A stretch of 33,732 nucleotides of DNA. It comes from Sulfidibacterium sp036244975 (GTDB taxonomy: Bacteria > Bacteroidota > Bacteroidia > Bacteroidales > F082). Shown piece by piece: positions 23,858 through 32,756 of the stretch; position 1 is the first letter of the stretch, and each line of letters begins with the position of its first letter. Where the stretch lies: contig BTTE01000027.1 of assembly GCA_036244975.1 (NCBI GenBank), positions 1 to 33,732 on the forward strand, written 5' to 3'. The position numbers and the translations under genes are program-made. Under the pieces are notes generated by a model. The model was not told where the DNA came from. It ran no database searches and was given only the letters and a program-made list of their open reading frames with translations.

Positions 23858-23865
23858 CAAAAATA
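23858..23865 (-). promoter_or_regulatory. -7 promoter element of deoC (TATTTTTG)
   Basis: Perfect TAnnTTTG match ending 23 nt before the deoC ATG chosen here. It supports that start over the longer frame. Confidence 0.5.
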
Positions 23866-24107
23866 TAAAATAACACGCATGCATCATTGACAACCATTCC
23901 TGTTTAAATTTTAATATATCGGATGAATTCACCGTTTCCGAAAACGGAATCTCTCCGAAACTGTACATGATTTGAGAATAATATAGGGGATAGACAAGCT
24001 CCCATCTCTATTTTGTTTAGTTTATAAGTGGGTGAAAAGTAACCGATTGGCAATTTAACAAGTGTGCTGTTTAAAATATGGCACAGCAGTTGTTATATAG
24101 AGTTTCC

Positions 24108-24254
24108 ATGGAAGAAACGAAACCGGCGAAAAAGAACTCTAAAATCAGAGTGCATAATTATTACAAATGCCCCCGCTGCGGTTATGTAACAATTATAAAA
24201 GATTCTTTTTGTCCGGTTTGTACAAAAGAAGGATTAAAAATAATAGTTAAATAA
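24108..24254 (+). CDS. Small zinc-ribbon protein, 48 aa
   Basis: An ATG at 24108 opens 48 codons ending in TAA at 24254. The product has two Cys knuckles, C21-P-R-C24-G and C36-P-V-C39, the rubredoxin-like zinc-ribbon pattern CPxCG...CPxC, after a Lys-rich N-terminus. An in-frame ATG at 24078 could add 10 residues. It is followed after a single base by another small gene (ATG at 24256), so the two are almost certainly co-translated. A short zinc ribbon may bind zinc structurally or contact RNA or a protein partner. No specific family is recognised. Confidence 0.7.
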   Translation: MEETKPAKKNSKIRVHNYYKCPRCGYVTIIKDSFCPVCTKEGLKIIVK

Positions 24255-24255
24255 T

Positions 24256-24450
24256 ATGGAAACAGCAATACAAATTAACAAAACATTCTCACTCGAAGAA
24301 CTTGCCAGTCAAGGACTCAAAGAAAGAGATGTAAAAGAGCTTTCCTCCAAAGTTTTTGTTAAAGACGGTAATGTTTATTTCTTTGACCGGCCCGATAAGG
24401 AACATTACCGCCTTTATTCTGTTATTCACAAGCGATCCTTTTTCCTTTAG
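24256..24450 (+). CDS. Small hypothetical protein, 64 aa
   Basis: The product (METAIQINKTFSLEELAS...) is soluble, mixed helix and strand, with a charged middle (LKERDVKELSSKVFVKDGN) and an aromatic, basic end (HYRLYSVIHKRSFFL). It starts one base after the stop of the zinc-ribbon gene and is followed by a strong intrinsic terminator (24483-24516), so the pair forms a short transcription unit. I do not recognise the family and no active-site pattern is visible. Confidence 0.6.
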   Translation: METAIQINKTFSLEELASQGLKERDVKELSSKVFVKDGNVYFFDRPDKEHYRLYSVIHKRSFFL

Positions 24451-24482
24451 TCGGGTAGCAATACCCCCAAAAGCCCGCCCGC

Positions 24483-24516
24483 AAAAGCCTTGTATCGAAC
24501 CTGACACAAGGCTTTT
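24483..24516. terminator. Bidirectional intrinsic terminator
   Basis: Perfect 11-bp stem AAAAGCCTTGT / ACAAGGCTTTT with a 12-nt loop, followed by further T on the plus side and preceded by A on the other. It lies between the small-gene pair and the convergent infB end and can serve both. Confidence 0.85.
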
Positions 24517-24535
24517 TTATTCGATTAAAGATTTG

Positions 24536-27505
24536 CTATTTTTTACGGGCAACTTCAACCTCTTCAAAACCTTCAATAATGTCGCCCACTTTTATGTCGT
24601 TGAAGTTTTCTATATTCAGGCCACACTCGTAACCGGCAGCAACCTCTTTCATATCATCTTTAAAACGTTTCAACGAGCCGAGGTTTCCGGTGTAAACCAC
24701 GATACCGTCACGAATCAGACGAACGCGGGTATTCCGGTTTATTTTACCATCCATAACATAACAACCGGCAATGGTTCCCACTTTCGTAATTTTGAAAGTT
24801 TCGCGAACCTCAAGGTTACAGGTAACTTTTTCTTCCATTTTGGGCGCGAGCATCCCTTCGATGGCAGTTTCCAACTCTTCAGTAGCTTTATAGATGATTG
24901 AATAGAGGCGAATGTCAATCTGCTCTTTTTCAGCTAGTTTACGTGCTTGTGGCATGGGCCTTACCTGGAAACCAATAACAATAGCATCAGAAGCCGAAGC
25001 CAGCAAAATGTCCGATTCGGTAATGGCTCCCACGGCTTTGTGGATAATATTTACTTTGGTCTCCTCTGTGGAAAGTTTCAGTAAAGCATCGCTCAACGCT
25101 TCAACGGAGCCATCCACATCTCCTTTTACAATAATGTTCAACTCCTTAAAGTCGCCTATGGCAATACGACGACCGATTTCATCCAGTGTGATGTGTTTTT
25201 GAGAACGCATGCTTTGCTCACGAATGAGCTGCTGCCGTTTGGTAGTAATTGTCTTAGCCTCTTTTTCATCGGTCAGGACGTTAAATGTATCGCCGGCCTG
25301 CGGTGCACCATTCAGCCCCAGCAACAAGACGGGGGTGGAAGGTCCTGCGGATTTTACACTCTCTCCTCTTTCGTTAAACATGGCTTTCACATGTCCGAAA
25401 ACAGGTCCGGCAATCAGGATATCACCTTTGGTAATGGTACCATCCTGCACCAGAATAGTGGAAACATAACCCCGGCCTTTATCAAGAGAGGCTTCAATAA
25501 CAGTCCCTTTTCCGGATTTGTCAGGATTGGCTTTCAGTTCGAGCATTTCGGCTTCGAGCAAAACTTTTTCCAATAACTCCTGAACCCCCTGACCGGTAAC
25601 GGCCGAAATATCCTGCGACTGGTATTTTCCTCCCCAGTCTTCAACAAGAACATTCATGCCGGCCAGTTCCTCCTTAATTTTATCCACATTGGCTGTGGGT
25701 TTATCAATTTTGTTAAGAGCAAAAACTATGGGAACACCTGCTGCCTGCGCATGGTTGATAGCTTCTTTGGTTTGAGGCATTACATTGTCGTCGGCGGCAA
25801 TAACAATAATGGCCACATCCGTAACTTTGGCTCCACGGGCCCGCATGGCGGTAAAAGCTTCGTGACCCGGTGTGTCGAGGAAGGTGATGTTTTTGTTGTT
25901 GGCAGTCGTTACCTCATAAGCGCCGATATGCTGGGTTATACCGCCTGCTTCACCGGCTACCACATTGGCTTTACGGATATAGTCAAGCAATTTGGTTTTT
26001 CCGTGGTCAACATGGCCCATGACCGTAACGATGGGCGCTCTGCCCATAAGTTTGGACGGGTCATCCTCTTCTTCTTTGACATCCAAAGATTCGTGATTCT
26101 CTACATCGACAAAATTCACTTTATATCCGTATTCTCCAGCAAGCAGGGAGATTGTTTCTGCGTCAAGACGTTGGTTAATAGACACGAAAAGACCGATTTG
26201 CATACATGTCTTAATGATATCATTAACATTGATATTCATCATGTTGGCAAGTTCATTGGCAGTTAGGAATTCCGTTACTTTAAGAACAAATTGTTCCTGT
26301 TTCTGTTTTTTCAGTTCTTCTTCGTGAGCATGGGAAATGTTTTCTCTTTTCTGCCTTCTGTATTTTGAAGATTTTGATTTTCCGGTAGGAGCCAGCCGAG
26401 CCAGTGTTTCCTTAATTTGTTTTTGGATTTCTTCCTCCGTAGGCTCATGTTTAACCACCTTCTTATGTCCGTGTGCGGCTTTCTGATGGCGGTCATGTTT
26501 TCCTTTGCCCGTAAAACTTTTGTCTCTTGTTATTTCGCTTTTTTTGCGTGTGTCTATTCTACGCCTTTTCTTTTTATTGTGGCCTTCGCCGGAAGACGAA
26601 GCAACTGGTTTTTTCTTTTCGGGAAGAATAATTTTATCTACTATTTTAGGACCGGTTAGTTTCTTAAATTTAGTAGGAATAAAGTTGTCGTCTTTTGATA
26701 CCGTTTTTTCTTCTGCTTTTCTTGATTTTATTTCTTCGGTCGGTGTCGTTTTGGCCGGTTTTTCTTGTTTCTTAATTGTTCTCTGCTGATTTTTCGTTTT
26801 TTTCTGTATTGCGTCTTTTTTTCTTTCGGCTTTGGTTTTCTTTGTCGGCCTTGTCTTTTGGTTTAGACTTTTCAGGTCGATTTTTCCCATGATCTTGATG
26901 CCTTTTTCTTCAGGGGCTGAGACTTTTTGCTCTTTGGCAACTGTCGGTTTTTCTTCTTCCGGCTTAACGACCTCTTTTTCCGGAATAGGTTCTGCTTCTT
27001 TTTCTGCAGCCGGCTGTTCTTTTTCCGGTTCTGCTTTTACGGCAGGTAACTCTTCTGTTTCGGGAATTTTTTCTTTTTCCGGTTTTTCGGTTGTTGCTCC
27101 TTTTATTTCCGGTTCTGCTTTTTCTTCTTCTTCATGAGGAATTACCTCCTCTTTTTTTGCTTTTGCAGTGGTGTCAAAATCAACATTAGCATTGGCAATA
27201 AAAAGCTCATCCGATGCTACAAACTCTTCCTGAATAACAGGTTTTTCTTTGATAAGAGTATCTTCAATGCTGATGGTTTCTTTACCTATAAACTCAAGAC
27301 CCTTTTTATGGGCGCTTTCTTTTACGGCTTTCTCAGCCTGAAACTCATTAATCAGCAACTCATACATTTCAGAGGCCAGCTTAGTGTTAGGCGAACTTTC
27401 CATTTTAAAACCTTTTTTTTCAAGGAATTCAATAATCGTATTCATACTGATATTAAACTCTCTGGCAGCTTTACTTAATCGTACTATTTTTTTTGCTTCG
27501 GCCAT
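24536..27505 (-). CDS. infB: Translation initiation factor IF-2
   Basis: A GTPase that brings initiator tRNA to the ribosome and promotes subunit joining. The 989-residue protein has a long, low-complexity, Glu/Lys/Pro-rich N-terminal region (about 60-400) with a helix-rich IF2_N start, a second IF2_N-like module (about 410-460), and then the G domain: GHVDHGKT (about 494-501), DTPGHEAF, ALNKIDKP. Domains II-IV follow, ending in the conserved YECGLNIENFNDIKVGDIIEGFE. The long charged N-terminus accounts for the extra length over E. coli IF-2 and is typical of Bacteroidota. It is third in rimP-nusA-infB, 62 bp after nusA. Confidence 0.97.
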   Translation of the reverse strand: MAEAKKIVRLSKAAREFNISMNTIIEFLEKKGFKMESSPNTKLASEMYELLINEFQAEKAVKESAHKKGLEFIGKETISIEDTLIKEKPVIQEEFVASDELFIANANVDFDTTAKAKKEEVIPHEEEEKAEPEIKGATTEKPEKEKIPETEELPAVKAEPEKEQPAAEKEAEPIPEKEVVKPEEEKPTVAKEQKVSAPEEKGIKIMGKIDLKSLNQKTRPTKKTKAERKKDAIQKKTKNQQRTIKKQEKPAKTTPTEEIKSRKAEEKTVSKDDNFIPTKFKKLTGPKIVDKIILPEKKKPVASSSGEGHNKKKRRRIDTRKKSEITRDKSFTGKGKHDRHQKAAHGHKKVVKHEPTEEEIQKQIKETLARLAPTGKSKSSKYRRQKRENISHAHEEELKKQKQEQFVLKVTEFLTANELANMMNINVNDIIKTCMQIGLFVSINQRLDAETISLLAGEYGYKVNFVDVENHESLDVKEEEDDPSKLMGRAPIVTVMGHVDHGKTKLLDYIRKANVVAGEAGGITQHIGAYEVTTANNKNITFLDTPGHEAFTAMRARGAKVTDVAIIVIAADDNVMPQTKEAINHAQAAGVPIVFALNKIDKPTANVDKIKEELAGMNVLVEDWGGKYQSQDISAVTGQGVQELLEKVLLEAEMLELKANPDKSGKGTVIEASLDKGRGYVSTILVQDGTITKGDILIAGPVFGHVKAMFNERGESVKSAGPSTPVLLLGLNGAPQAGDTFNVLTDEKEAKTITTKRQQLIREQSMRSQKHITLDEIGRRIAIGDFKELNIIVKGDVDGSVEALSDALLKLSTEETKVNIIHKAVGAITESDILLASASDAIVIGFQVRPMPQARKLAEKEQIDIRLYSIIYKATEELETAIEGMLAPKMEEKVTCNLEVRETFKITKVGTIAGCYVMDGKINRNTRVRLIRDGIVVYTGNLGSLKRFKDDMKEVAAGYECGLNIENFNDIKVGDIIEGFEEVEVARKK

Positions 27506-27567
27506 ATGGTTTTGCTTTATTATCTTTTTTTAATCCTGAAATATATTTTTTCCCGCTTACAGGGGAA

Positions 27568-28803
27568 TTATTCAAACTCAGCCTTAAGAATACGAATAAC
27601 TTCCCGAATAGTTTCTTCTTCGAGGTCGGTACGGTTAACCAACTCATGAGCATCTAACTCCAATACACTTTTTGCCGTGTCGCAACCGATATTTTTTAAT
27701 TCATCAATAATCCACTGGTCAATTTCGTCTGAAAAATCCTGTAGCTTTACATCTTCCGAATCAGTATCCGAATCGCGATAAACATCAATTTCATATCCGG
27801 TAAGTTGTCCGGCAAGCCGGATATTGAAGCCTCCTTTTCCAATGGCGAGCGAAACCTGATCGGATTTCATATAGACATCGGCGCGATGATTGTCTTCATC
27901 CAAATGTATTGAAGTGATTTTAGCCGGGGAAAGAGCCCGCTGAATAAAAAGACTTTCGTTGGTGGTGTAGTTGATTACATCGATGTTTTCGTTACGTAAT
28001 TCACGGACAATACCGTGAATACGGGAGCCTTTCATGCCCACACAGGCTCCAACCGGATCAATGCGGTCATCATAAGACTCTACGGCAACTTTAGCTCTTT
28101 CGCCGGGGACGCGTACAATTTTTTTAATGGTAATCAAACCATCGTAAATTTCCGGAACTTCTGATTCAAACAACCGTTCCAGGAAAACCGGTGAAGTTCG
28201 CGACAGGATAATCACCGGGTTGCTGTTTCGCATGTCCACCTTTGAAACCACGGCACGGATGTTATCTCCTTTTTTAAAATAGTCGGAGGGGATTTGTTCT
28301 GATTTGGGTAGCAGTAACTCAATGTTTTCGTCATCCAACAAGAGAATTTCCTTTTTCCATATCTGGTACACTTCCCCGGTAAGCACGTCGCCTACCTTCT
28401 CTTTGTATTTCTTGTAAATATTGTCTTTTTCGTAATCCATAACGCGGGCCACCAGGTTTTGACGGACATTGAGGATTTCTCTGCGGCCAAAATCGGAAAG
28501 AAAGATTTGCTCGGAAACCTCTTCACCAACCTCAAAGTCAGGTTCGATTTTGATGGCATCCGAAAAAGCGATCTGTGTATTGGGATTTTCCACCTCGCCA
28601 TCTTCAACAATTTCACGGTTATGCCAAATTTCCAAATCGCCGCGATCGATGTTTACAATCACATCAAAGTTACTCTCTTCACCATATTTTTTTTCAAGCA
28701 TGCTGTGGAACACATCTTCGATGATGCGCATCATGGTTTCCCTGTCAATGTTTTTGAACTCTTTGAATTCCGAGAAATTCTCGACCAAGTTTATGTTATC
28801 CAT
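27568..28803 (-). CDS. nusA: Transcription termination/antitermination factor NusA
   Basis: Binds RNA polymerase and modulates pausing, termination and antitermination. The 411-residue protein has the N-terminal polymerase-binding domain (about 1-130), the S1 domain (GDVLTGEVYQIWKKEILL onward, about 137-205), KH1 (RVPGERAKVAVESYD...DPVGACVGMKGSRI) and KH2 (DQVSLAIGKGGFNIRLAGQLTGYEIDV). It ends in a short helical segment without the two acidic repeats of E. coli NusA, as usual outside proteobacteria. It lies between rimP and infB, with 20 bp to rimP. Confidence 0.97.
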   Translation of the reverse strand: MDNINLVENFSEFKEFKNIDRETMMRIIEDVFHSMLEKKYGEESNFDVIVNIDRGDLEIWHNREIVEDGEVENPNTQIAFSDAIKIEPDFEVGEEVSEQIFLSDFGRREILNVRQNLVARVMDYEKDNIYKKYKEKVGDVLTGEVYQIWKKEILLLDDENIELLLPKSEQIPSDYFKKGDNIRAVVSKVDMRNSNPVIILSRTSPVFLERLFESEVPEIYDGLITIKKIVRVPGERAKVAVESYDDRIDPVGACVGMKGSRIHGIVRELRNENIDVINYTTNESLFIQRALSPAKITSIHLDEDNHRADVYMKSDQVSLAIGKGGFNIRLAGQLTGYEIDVYRDSDTDSEDVKLQDFSDEIDQWIIDELKNIGCDTAKSVLELDAHELVNRTDLEEETIREVIRILKAEFE

Positions 28804-28823
28804 CTCTTTCTGTTTTTTTTCAA

Positions 28824-29285
28824 TTAAAATTCTATAACCGCTTTAGCTTGTTTGATCTCATCCATTGAAATACGGATACTTTCACCCGCTATCCTTTTCG
28901 TGGTTTTTTTATATTTTTTTTCGGTTTCTTCCTGTAAAATAATGTACTCAGTGTTTATCGCCTGTAAAATACCTTTTTTTTCGCTGCCGTTTTCCAGCTT
29001 TAGCTGAATCCGCTTTCCGATATATTTTTTGTACTGGCGCAACATTGAAAAAGGATACTCCAGCCCCGAAGAGAGAACTTTTAGCTCAAAATCCCCCTCA
29101 TCACGATTGAGCTGATGCTCAATATACCGGCTCAGGGTAATACAGTGTTCGATACTGACCCCCGAATCGCTGTCCATAATAACATGAATGGCATTTTCGG
29201 GGCTGACCCTCACGCGTACCACGAAACGGTCGGTACCTTCGAGCTGTTTTTCAGCCCACCTTTTTATTTGTTTCTCACTAATCAT
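28824..29285 (-). CDS. rimP: Ribosome maturation factor RimP
   Basis: Assists assembly of the 30S subunit. The 153-residue protein has the two-domain RimP layout, an N-terminal alpha/beta domain (RFVVRVRVSPENAIHVIMDSDSGVSIEHCITLSRYIE) with the typical LSSGLEYPF turn, and a C-terminal SH3-like domain (GKRIQLKLENGSEKKGILQAINTEYIILQ). The ATG at 29285 is chosen because the family begins there. Earlier in-frame ATGs at 29324 and 29306 would put the leader hairpin (29297-29316) into the coding region. It opens the rimP-nusA-infB operon. Confidence 0.94.
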   Translation of the reverse strand: MISEKQIKRWAEKQLEGTDRFVVRVRVSPENAIHVIMDSDSGVSIEHCITLSRYIEHQLNRDEGDFELKVLSSGLEYPFSMLRQYKKYIGKRIQLKLENGSEKKGILQAINTEYIILQEETEKKYKKTTKRIAGESIRISMDEIKQAKAVIEF

Positions 29286-29296
29286 TTTCAATAAAA

Positions 29297-29316
29297 GAGG
29301 GGACATCCGTCCCCTC
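29297..29316 (-). terminator. Strong hairpin with U-tail between tRNA-Gln and rimP
   Basis: An 8-bp perfect GC-rich stem (GAGGGGAC/GTCCCCTC, loop of 4) followed on the minus strand by TTTTATT, i.e. a canonical intrinsic terminator 25 nt after the tRNA. Its foot is 11 nt before the rimP ATG, so it could also mask the ribosome-binding region or act as an attenuator for the operon. Confidence 0.8.
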
Positions 29317-29340
29317 CAAATCATTCTCGCTTAACCTCTG

Positions 29341-29411
29341 TTGTCCGACCAGGATTCGAACCTGAACCGGCAGAACCAAAATCTGCAGTGCTGCCATTAC
29401 ACCATCGGACA
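29341..29411 (-). tRNA. tRNA-Gln (anticodon TTG)
   Basis: On the minus strand the sequence folds into a full cloverleaf: acceptor TGTCCGA/TCGGACA with discriminator A, D arm with GGTGTAATGGCAGC, anticodon stem GCAGA/TCTGC closing the loop TTTTGGT with anticodon TTG, and T arm GGTTCGAATCC. CCA is not encoded. It is about 71 nt long. It lies upstream of rimP with a hairpin terminator in between. Confidence 0.95.
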
Positions 29412-29420
29412 ATCGGGGTG

Positions 29421-29428
29421 CAAATGTA
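29421..29428 (-). promoter_or_regulatory. -7 promoter element of tRNA-Gln (TACATTTG)
   Basis: Perfect TAnnTTTG match 9 nt before the tRNA 5' end. No similar box lies between the tRNA and rimP, so this promoter may also drive the rimP-nusA-infB operon. Confidence 0.6.
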
Positions 29429-29612
29429 CTATTTTTTTTAATTCTTGCAGTTGCTGGCTAATAATATTTTACCATATTAAATATGACAAATTTGTTCCTG
29501 TTTTTGGTGGGCGGTAGCCCGACCCCGAACTTTAAAATGTCTTAAAATTTCAGTACATGGGTTTAATTTCCTAAATTCGCAGCCTGAATTCATTTTCAAA
29601 AAAATTACCTCC

Positions 29613-32600
29613 ATGATTACTTTTAAGAAACTGAATAACCGGGTGGGGTGGGGCGTTTTTGCTGTTGCCGCATTCGTCTATCTCTCTACCATCGAACCTA
29701 CGGCCAGTTGGTGGGATCCGGGAGAGTACATTGCCACATCTTTTAAACTACAGGTAGGTCATCCGCCGGGAGCTCCGCTGTTTCAGATGATGGGCAGGAT
29801 TTTCTCCCTGTTTTCTTTTGGCAATGTGGCGCATGTGGCTATAATGATTAACATCATGTCTGCACTGGCCAGTGCTTTTACCATTCTGTTTCTTTTCTGG
29901 ACCATCACTTTGTTTGCTAAAAAGATTTATATAAAAAAGGCAGGCGATGAATTAACCAAAGGCCAAATCTGGGCTATCCTCGGCGCAGGTCTTGTGGGTG
30001 CTCTGGCCTATACTTTTAGCGATTCGTTTTGGTTTTCGGCCGTGGAATCGGAAGTTTATGCTACCTCGTCTTTCTTTACAGCTATCACTTTCTGGGCTAT
30101 CCTGCGATGGGAACAGGTGGCCAACGAACGTAACGGATATCGCTGGATTTTACTGATTGCTTATCTTTCGGGTCTTGCTATCGGAGTACATCTGCTGAAC
30201 CTGCTGACTATCCCCGCCATTGCCTATGTCTATTATTTCAAAAAATATAAATTTTCCTGGAAAGGTTTTATTGGTACAGGCATTGTAGGGATAGGTATTC
30301 TTGCTATCGTGATGTATATTATTATTCCTCAGATTGTTAATCTTGCCGGAAAATTTGAGCTTTTCTGTGTAAACACACTGGGATTGCCCTTTAACGTTGG
30401 AACGGTGGTTTATTTCCTCACATTAACCGGCTTGTTGGCATACGGAATATATTACACGCAAAAGCACGGGAAAGTAGTTTATAATACCATGTTGCTGGCA
30501 CTGACTTTCGTGGTTATTGGTTATTCTTCTTTTCTGATGCTGGTTATCCGTTCCAACGCAGATACACCCATCAACGAAAATGATCCGAAAAACGCCGTGA
30601 ATCTGCTGGCCTATCTTAACCGTCAGCAGTATGGAACCTGGCCTTTGCTTTACGGACAGTATTACAACGCTCCCGTAATTGGCCGGAAAAACGGAACTCC
30701 CGTTTACAGAAGAGATGACAAAAAGGGGAAATATGTGGTCATAGATGACAGAAAGCAAACCATTCCCGTTTACGATCCGCGTTTTGAAACTATTTTTCCC
30801 CGCATGTGGAGTAACCAGAAGCCCAGCCACATCAGAATTTACAAAAGTCAGGCTTATGGTGGTACAGGAGGGACGCCCATCCGGGTGGATATGGGTAACG
30901 GAAAAACTAAAATACTCATGAAACCGGGCTTTGCCACCAACCTGAAATTTTTCTTCACCTACCAGTTTGATCACATGTATGTCCGTTATTTCTTGTGGAA
31001 TTTTGTGGGGCGGCAAAACGACATCGAAGGGCAGGGAGAGATTGACCGCGGAAACTGGATCAGCGGAATCAACTTTATTGATAAAGCACGTCTCGGCGAC
31101 CAGGCACATCTGCCTGCCAGCATGAAAAATCCGGCGAGAGCCAGGTTATATTTTCTACCCCTGATTCTCGGCTTGCTCGGCTTTTTCTTTCTGCTTTCCA
31201 AGAGCAAAAAAGATTCCTGGGTGATATGGATGCTCTTTTTTATGACAGGTATTGCCATTATTATCTACCTGAACCAGACGCCGATGCAACCCCGTGAGCG
31301 GGATTATGCTTACGTTGGTTCGTTTTACGCTTTTGCCATCTGGATAGGTTTCGGGGTGTTGTCACTTTACGAAAGTGTTAAAAAGTATTTTGGAAAGAAA
31401 GAGATTGCTGCCATTCTTGTTACGGTGGCCAGCTTGGTTTTGGTGCCGGCAAATATGGCCAAAGAAGAGTGGCCGTCGCACGACCGTGCCGGCAAATTTT
31501 CGGCACGTGATTTTGCAGTTATGTATCTCGAAAGCAGTCCGCCCAACGCTATTTTGTTTACCAACGGAGATAATGACACTTTTCCCCTTTGGTATGTTCA
31601 GGAGGTTGAAGGTATTCGTACGGATGTGCGTGTGGTGAACTACATGCTCGCCGGCGGGGCGTGGTATGTGAACCAAATGTTCAAGCAGGAATATAATTCT
31701 GCTCCCTTACCGCTCTCTATCTCTTCGGAAAAGTACGACCGTGGATCCATGAACTATATTCCCGTTTATTCTGCAATTAAAGGGGCTGTTTCTCTGAAGG
31801 ATGCTGTTGGCTTCATTAAGAGTGACAATCCGGGGACCAAAATGCCTCTGCAATCAGGTGATAAGATCGATTATCTTCCGAGTAAAGAGCTGTTTCTGAA
31901 AGTGGATTCGGCTGCTGCCGTGAATTCCGGTACGGTATCACTCAAAGATGCAGGAAAAATTGTAAAAGAAATCCGCTGGAAAGTTACCCAGGGTTATCTG
32001 TACCGTAGCGATATTATGTTGCTGGATTTGATTGCCAACAATAATTGGAAACGGCCCATCTCTTTTGTCAATCCTTCCAGTGTAAGCAAGGTGCTGAATG
32101 TGGAAAAATATAGTCACATGAGAGGTTTGGTTTATCAGTTTACACCGGTTCCGGCCATGGACTATATTAAAGGTGTCGGGGGTGTTGATCCCGAAGACTC
32201 GTACCGTATTCTCATGAGCAAAAAAGCACGTTGGGGACGTTTGAACATGCCGAACGTGCATGTGGATCGCGAAAGTTTCAGGAACTCCTTTATGGCCAAA
32301 CAGTCTTATATCCGCCTGGCGCAGGCAATGGTCAATTTGCACAAATACGATTCTGCTGTTAATGTGCTTGATAGAGGAATTTATTTCTTCCCCAACAGCA
32401 AATTTCCTTTTGGCTATTACACGATCCGCTGGGCTTTGTTGTATTATCAGTCGGGAGCCATAAAAAAAGGAAACAAGGTTGCCACGGAGATTTACAATCG
32501 TTACATGGGCGACCTGAGTTACTACAACCGTCTGGAGGACCGGTTTATTCCGTATTACAACAACAATATCAGGGAGGCTTTGGCAGCTCTTCAGCAACTA

Positions 32601-32699
32601 TCGCATCTTGCCGAAAAATATCATCAGGATGCCTTATCGAAGAAATTCAAGAAGGGATTTTACGACCAGCTCAAGCTAATGCAGGGAACCATAAAATAG
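29613..32699 (+). CDS. DUF2723 membrane protein, glycosyltransferase (PMT)-like
   Basis: A 1028-residue protein. Its N-terminal half (about 1-320) is a multi-pass membrane domain with the DUF2723 opening VYLSTIEPTASWWDPGEYIATSFKLQVGHPPGAPLFQMMGR, where the acidic pair in DPGE resembles the catalytic acidic motif of GT-C protein O-mannosyltransferases. A second group of helices covers about 510-610, including the segment QTPMQPRERDYAYVGSFYAF. The C-terminal third is soluble (TNGDNDTFPLWYVQEVEGIRTDVRVVNYML) and ends in TPR-like helices (about 900-1010). The family is widespread in Bacteroidota and is thought to transfer sugars from lipid-linked donors, but substrate and acceptor are unknown. 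It stands alone, with a terminator after it. Confidence 0.88.
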   Translation: MITFKKLNNRVGWGVFAVAAFVYLSTIEPTASWWDPGEYIATSFKLQVGHPPGAPLFQMMGRIFSLFSFGNVAHVAIMINIMSALASAFTILFLFWTITLFAKKIYIKKAGDELTKGQIWAILGAGLVGALAYTFSDSFWFSAVESEVYATSSFFTAITFWAILRWEQVANERNGYRWILLIAYLSGLAIGVHLLNLLTIPAIAYVYYFKKYKFSWKGFIGTGIVGIGILAIVMYIIIPQIVNLAGKFELFCVNTLGLPFNVGTVVYFLTLTGLLAYGIYYTQKHGKVVYNTMLLALTFVVIGYSSFLMLVIRSNADTPINENDPKNAVNLLAYLNRQQYGTWPLLYGQYYNAPVIGRKNGTPVYRRDDKKGKYVVIDDRKQTIPVYDPRFETIFPRMWSNQKPSHIRIYKSQAYGGTGGTPIRVDMGNGKTKILMKPGFATNLKFFFTYQFDHMYVRYFLWNFVGRQNDIEGQGEIDRGNWISGINFIDKARLGDQAHLPASMKNPARARLYFLPLILGLLGFFFLLSKSKKDSWVIWMLFFMTGIAIIIYLNQTPMQPRERDYAYVGSFYAFAIWIGFGVLSLYESVKKYFGKKEIAAILVTVASLVLVPANMAKEEWPSHDRAGKFSARDFAVMYLESSPPNAILFTNGDNDTFPLWYVQEVEGIRTDVRVVNYMLAGGAWYVNQMFKQEYNSAPLPLSISSEKYDRGSMNYIPVYSAIKGAVSLKDAVGFIKSDNPGTKMPLQSGDKIDYLPSKELFLKVDSAAAVNSGTVSLKDAGKIVKEIRWKVTQGYLYRSDIMLLDLIANNNWKRPISFVNPSSVSKVLNVEKYSHMRGLVYQFTPVPAMDYIKGVGGVDPEDSYRILMSKKARWGRLNMPNVHVDRESFRNSFMAKQSYIRLAQAMVNLHKYDSAVNVLDRGIYFFPNSKFPFGYYTIRWALLYYQSGAIKKGNKVATEIYNRYMGDLSYYNRLEDRFIPYYNNNIREALAALQQLSHLAEKYHQDALSKKFKKGFYDQLKLMQGTIK

Positions 32700-32722
32700 G
32701 TTTGATTGCTTAACAAATTAAC

Positions 32723-32756
32723 AAAAGGCCCGAAGGTTAAACTTTCAGGGCTTTTT
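32723..32756. terminator. Bidirectional intrinsic terminator between DUF2723 gene and lgt
   Basis: Positions 32723-32737 pair with 32741-32756 around a 3-nt loop, with two G.T wobbles and one bulged A. The stem is flanked by A on the left and a T run on the right, so it can work in both directions. It overlaps the lgt stop codon. Confidence 0.75.

Noticed and set aside
23931..23946. Hairpin CCGTTT/AAACGG upstream of deoC
   Set aside because: Six-base stem with no U-tail and no known riboswitch features; probably incidental.
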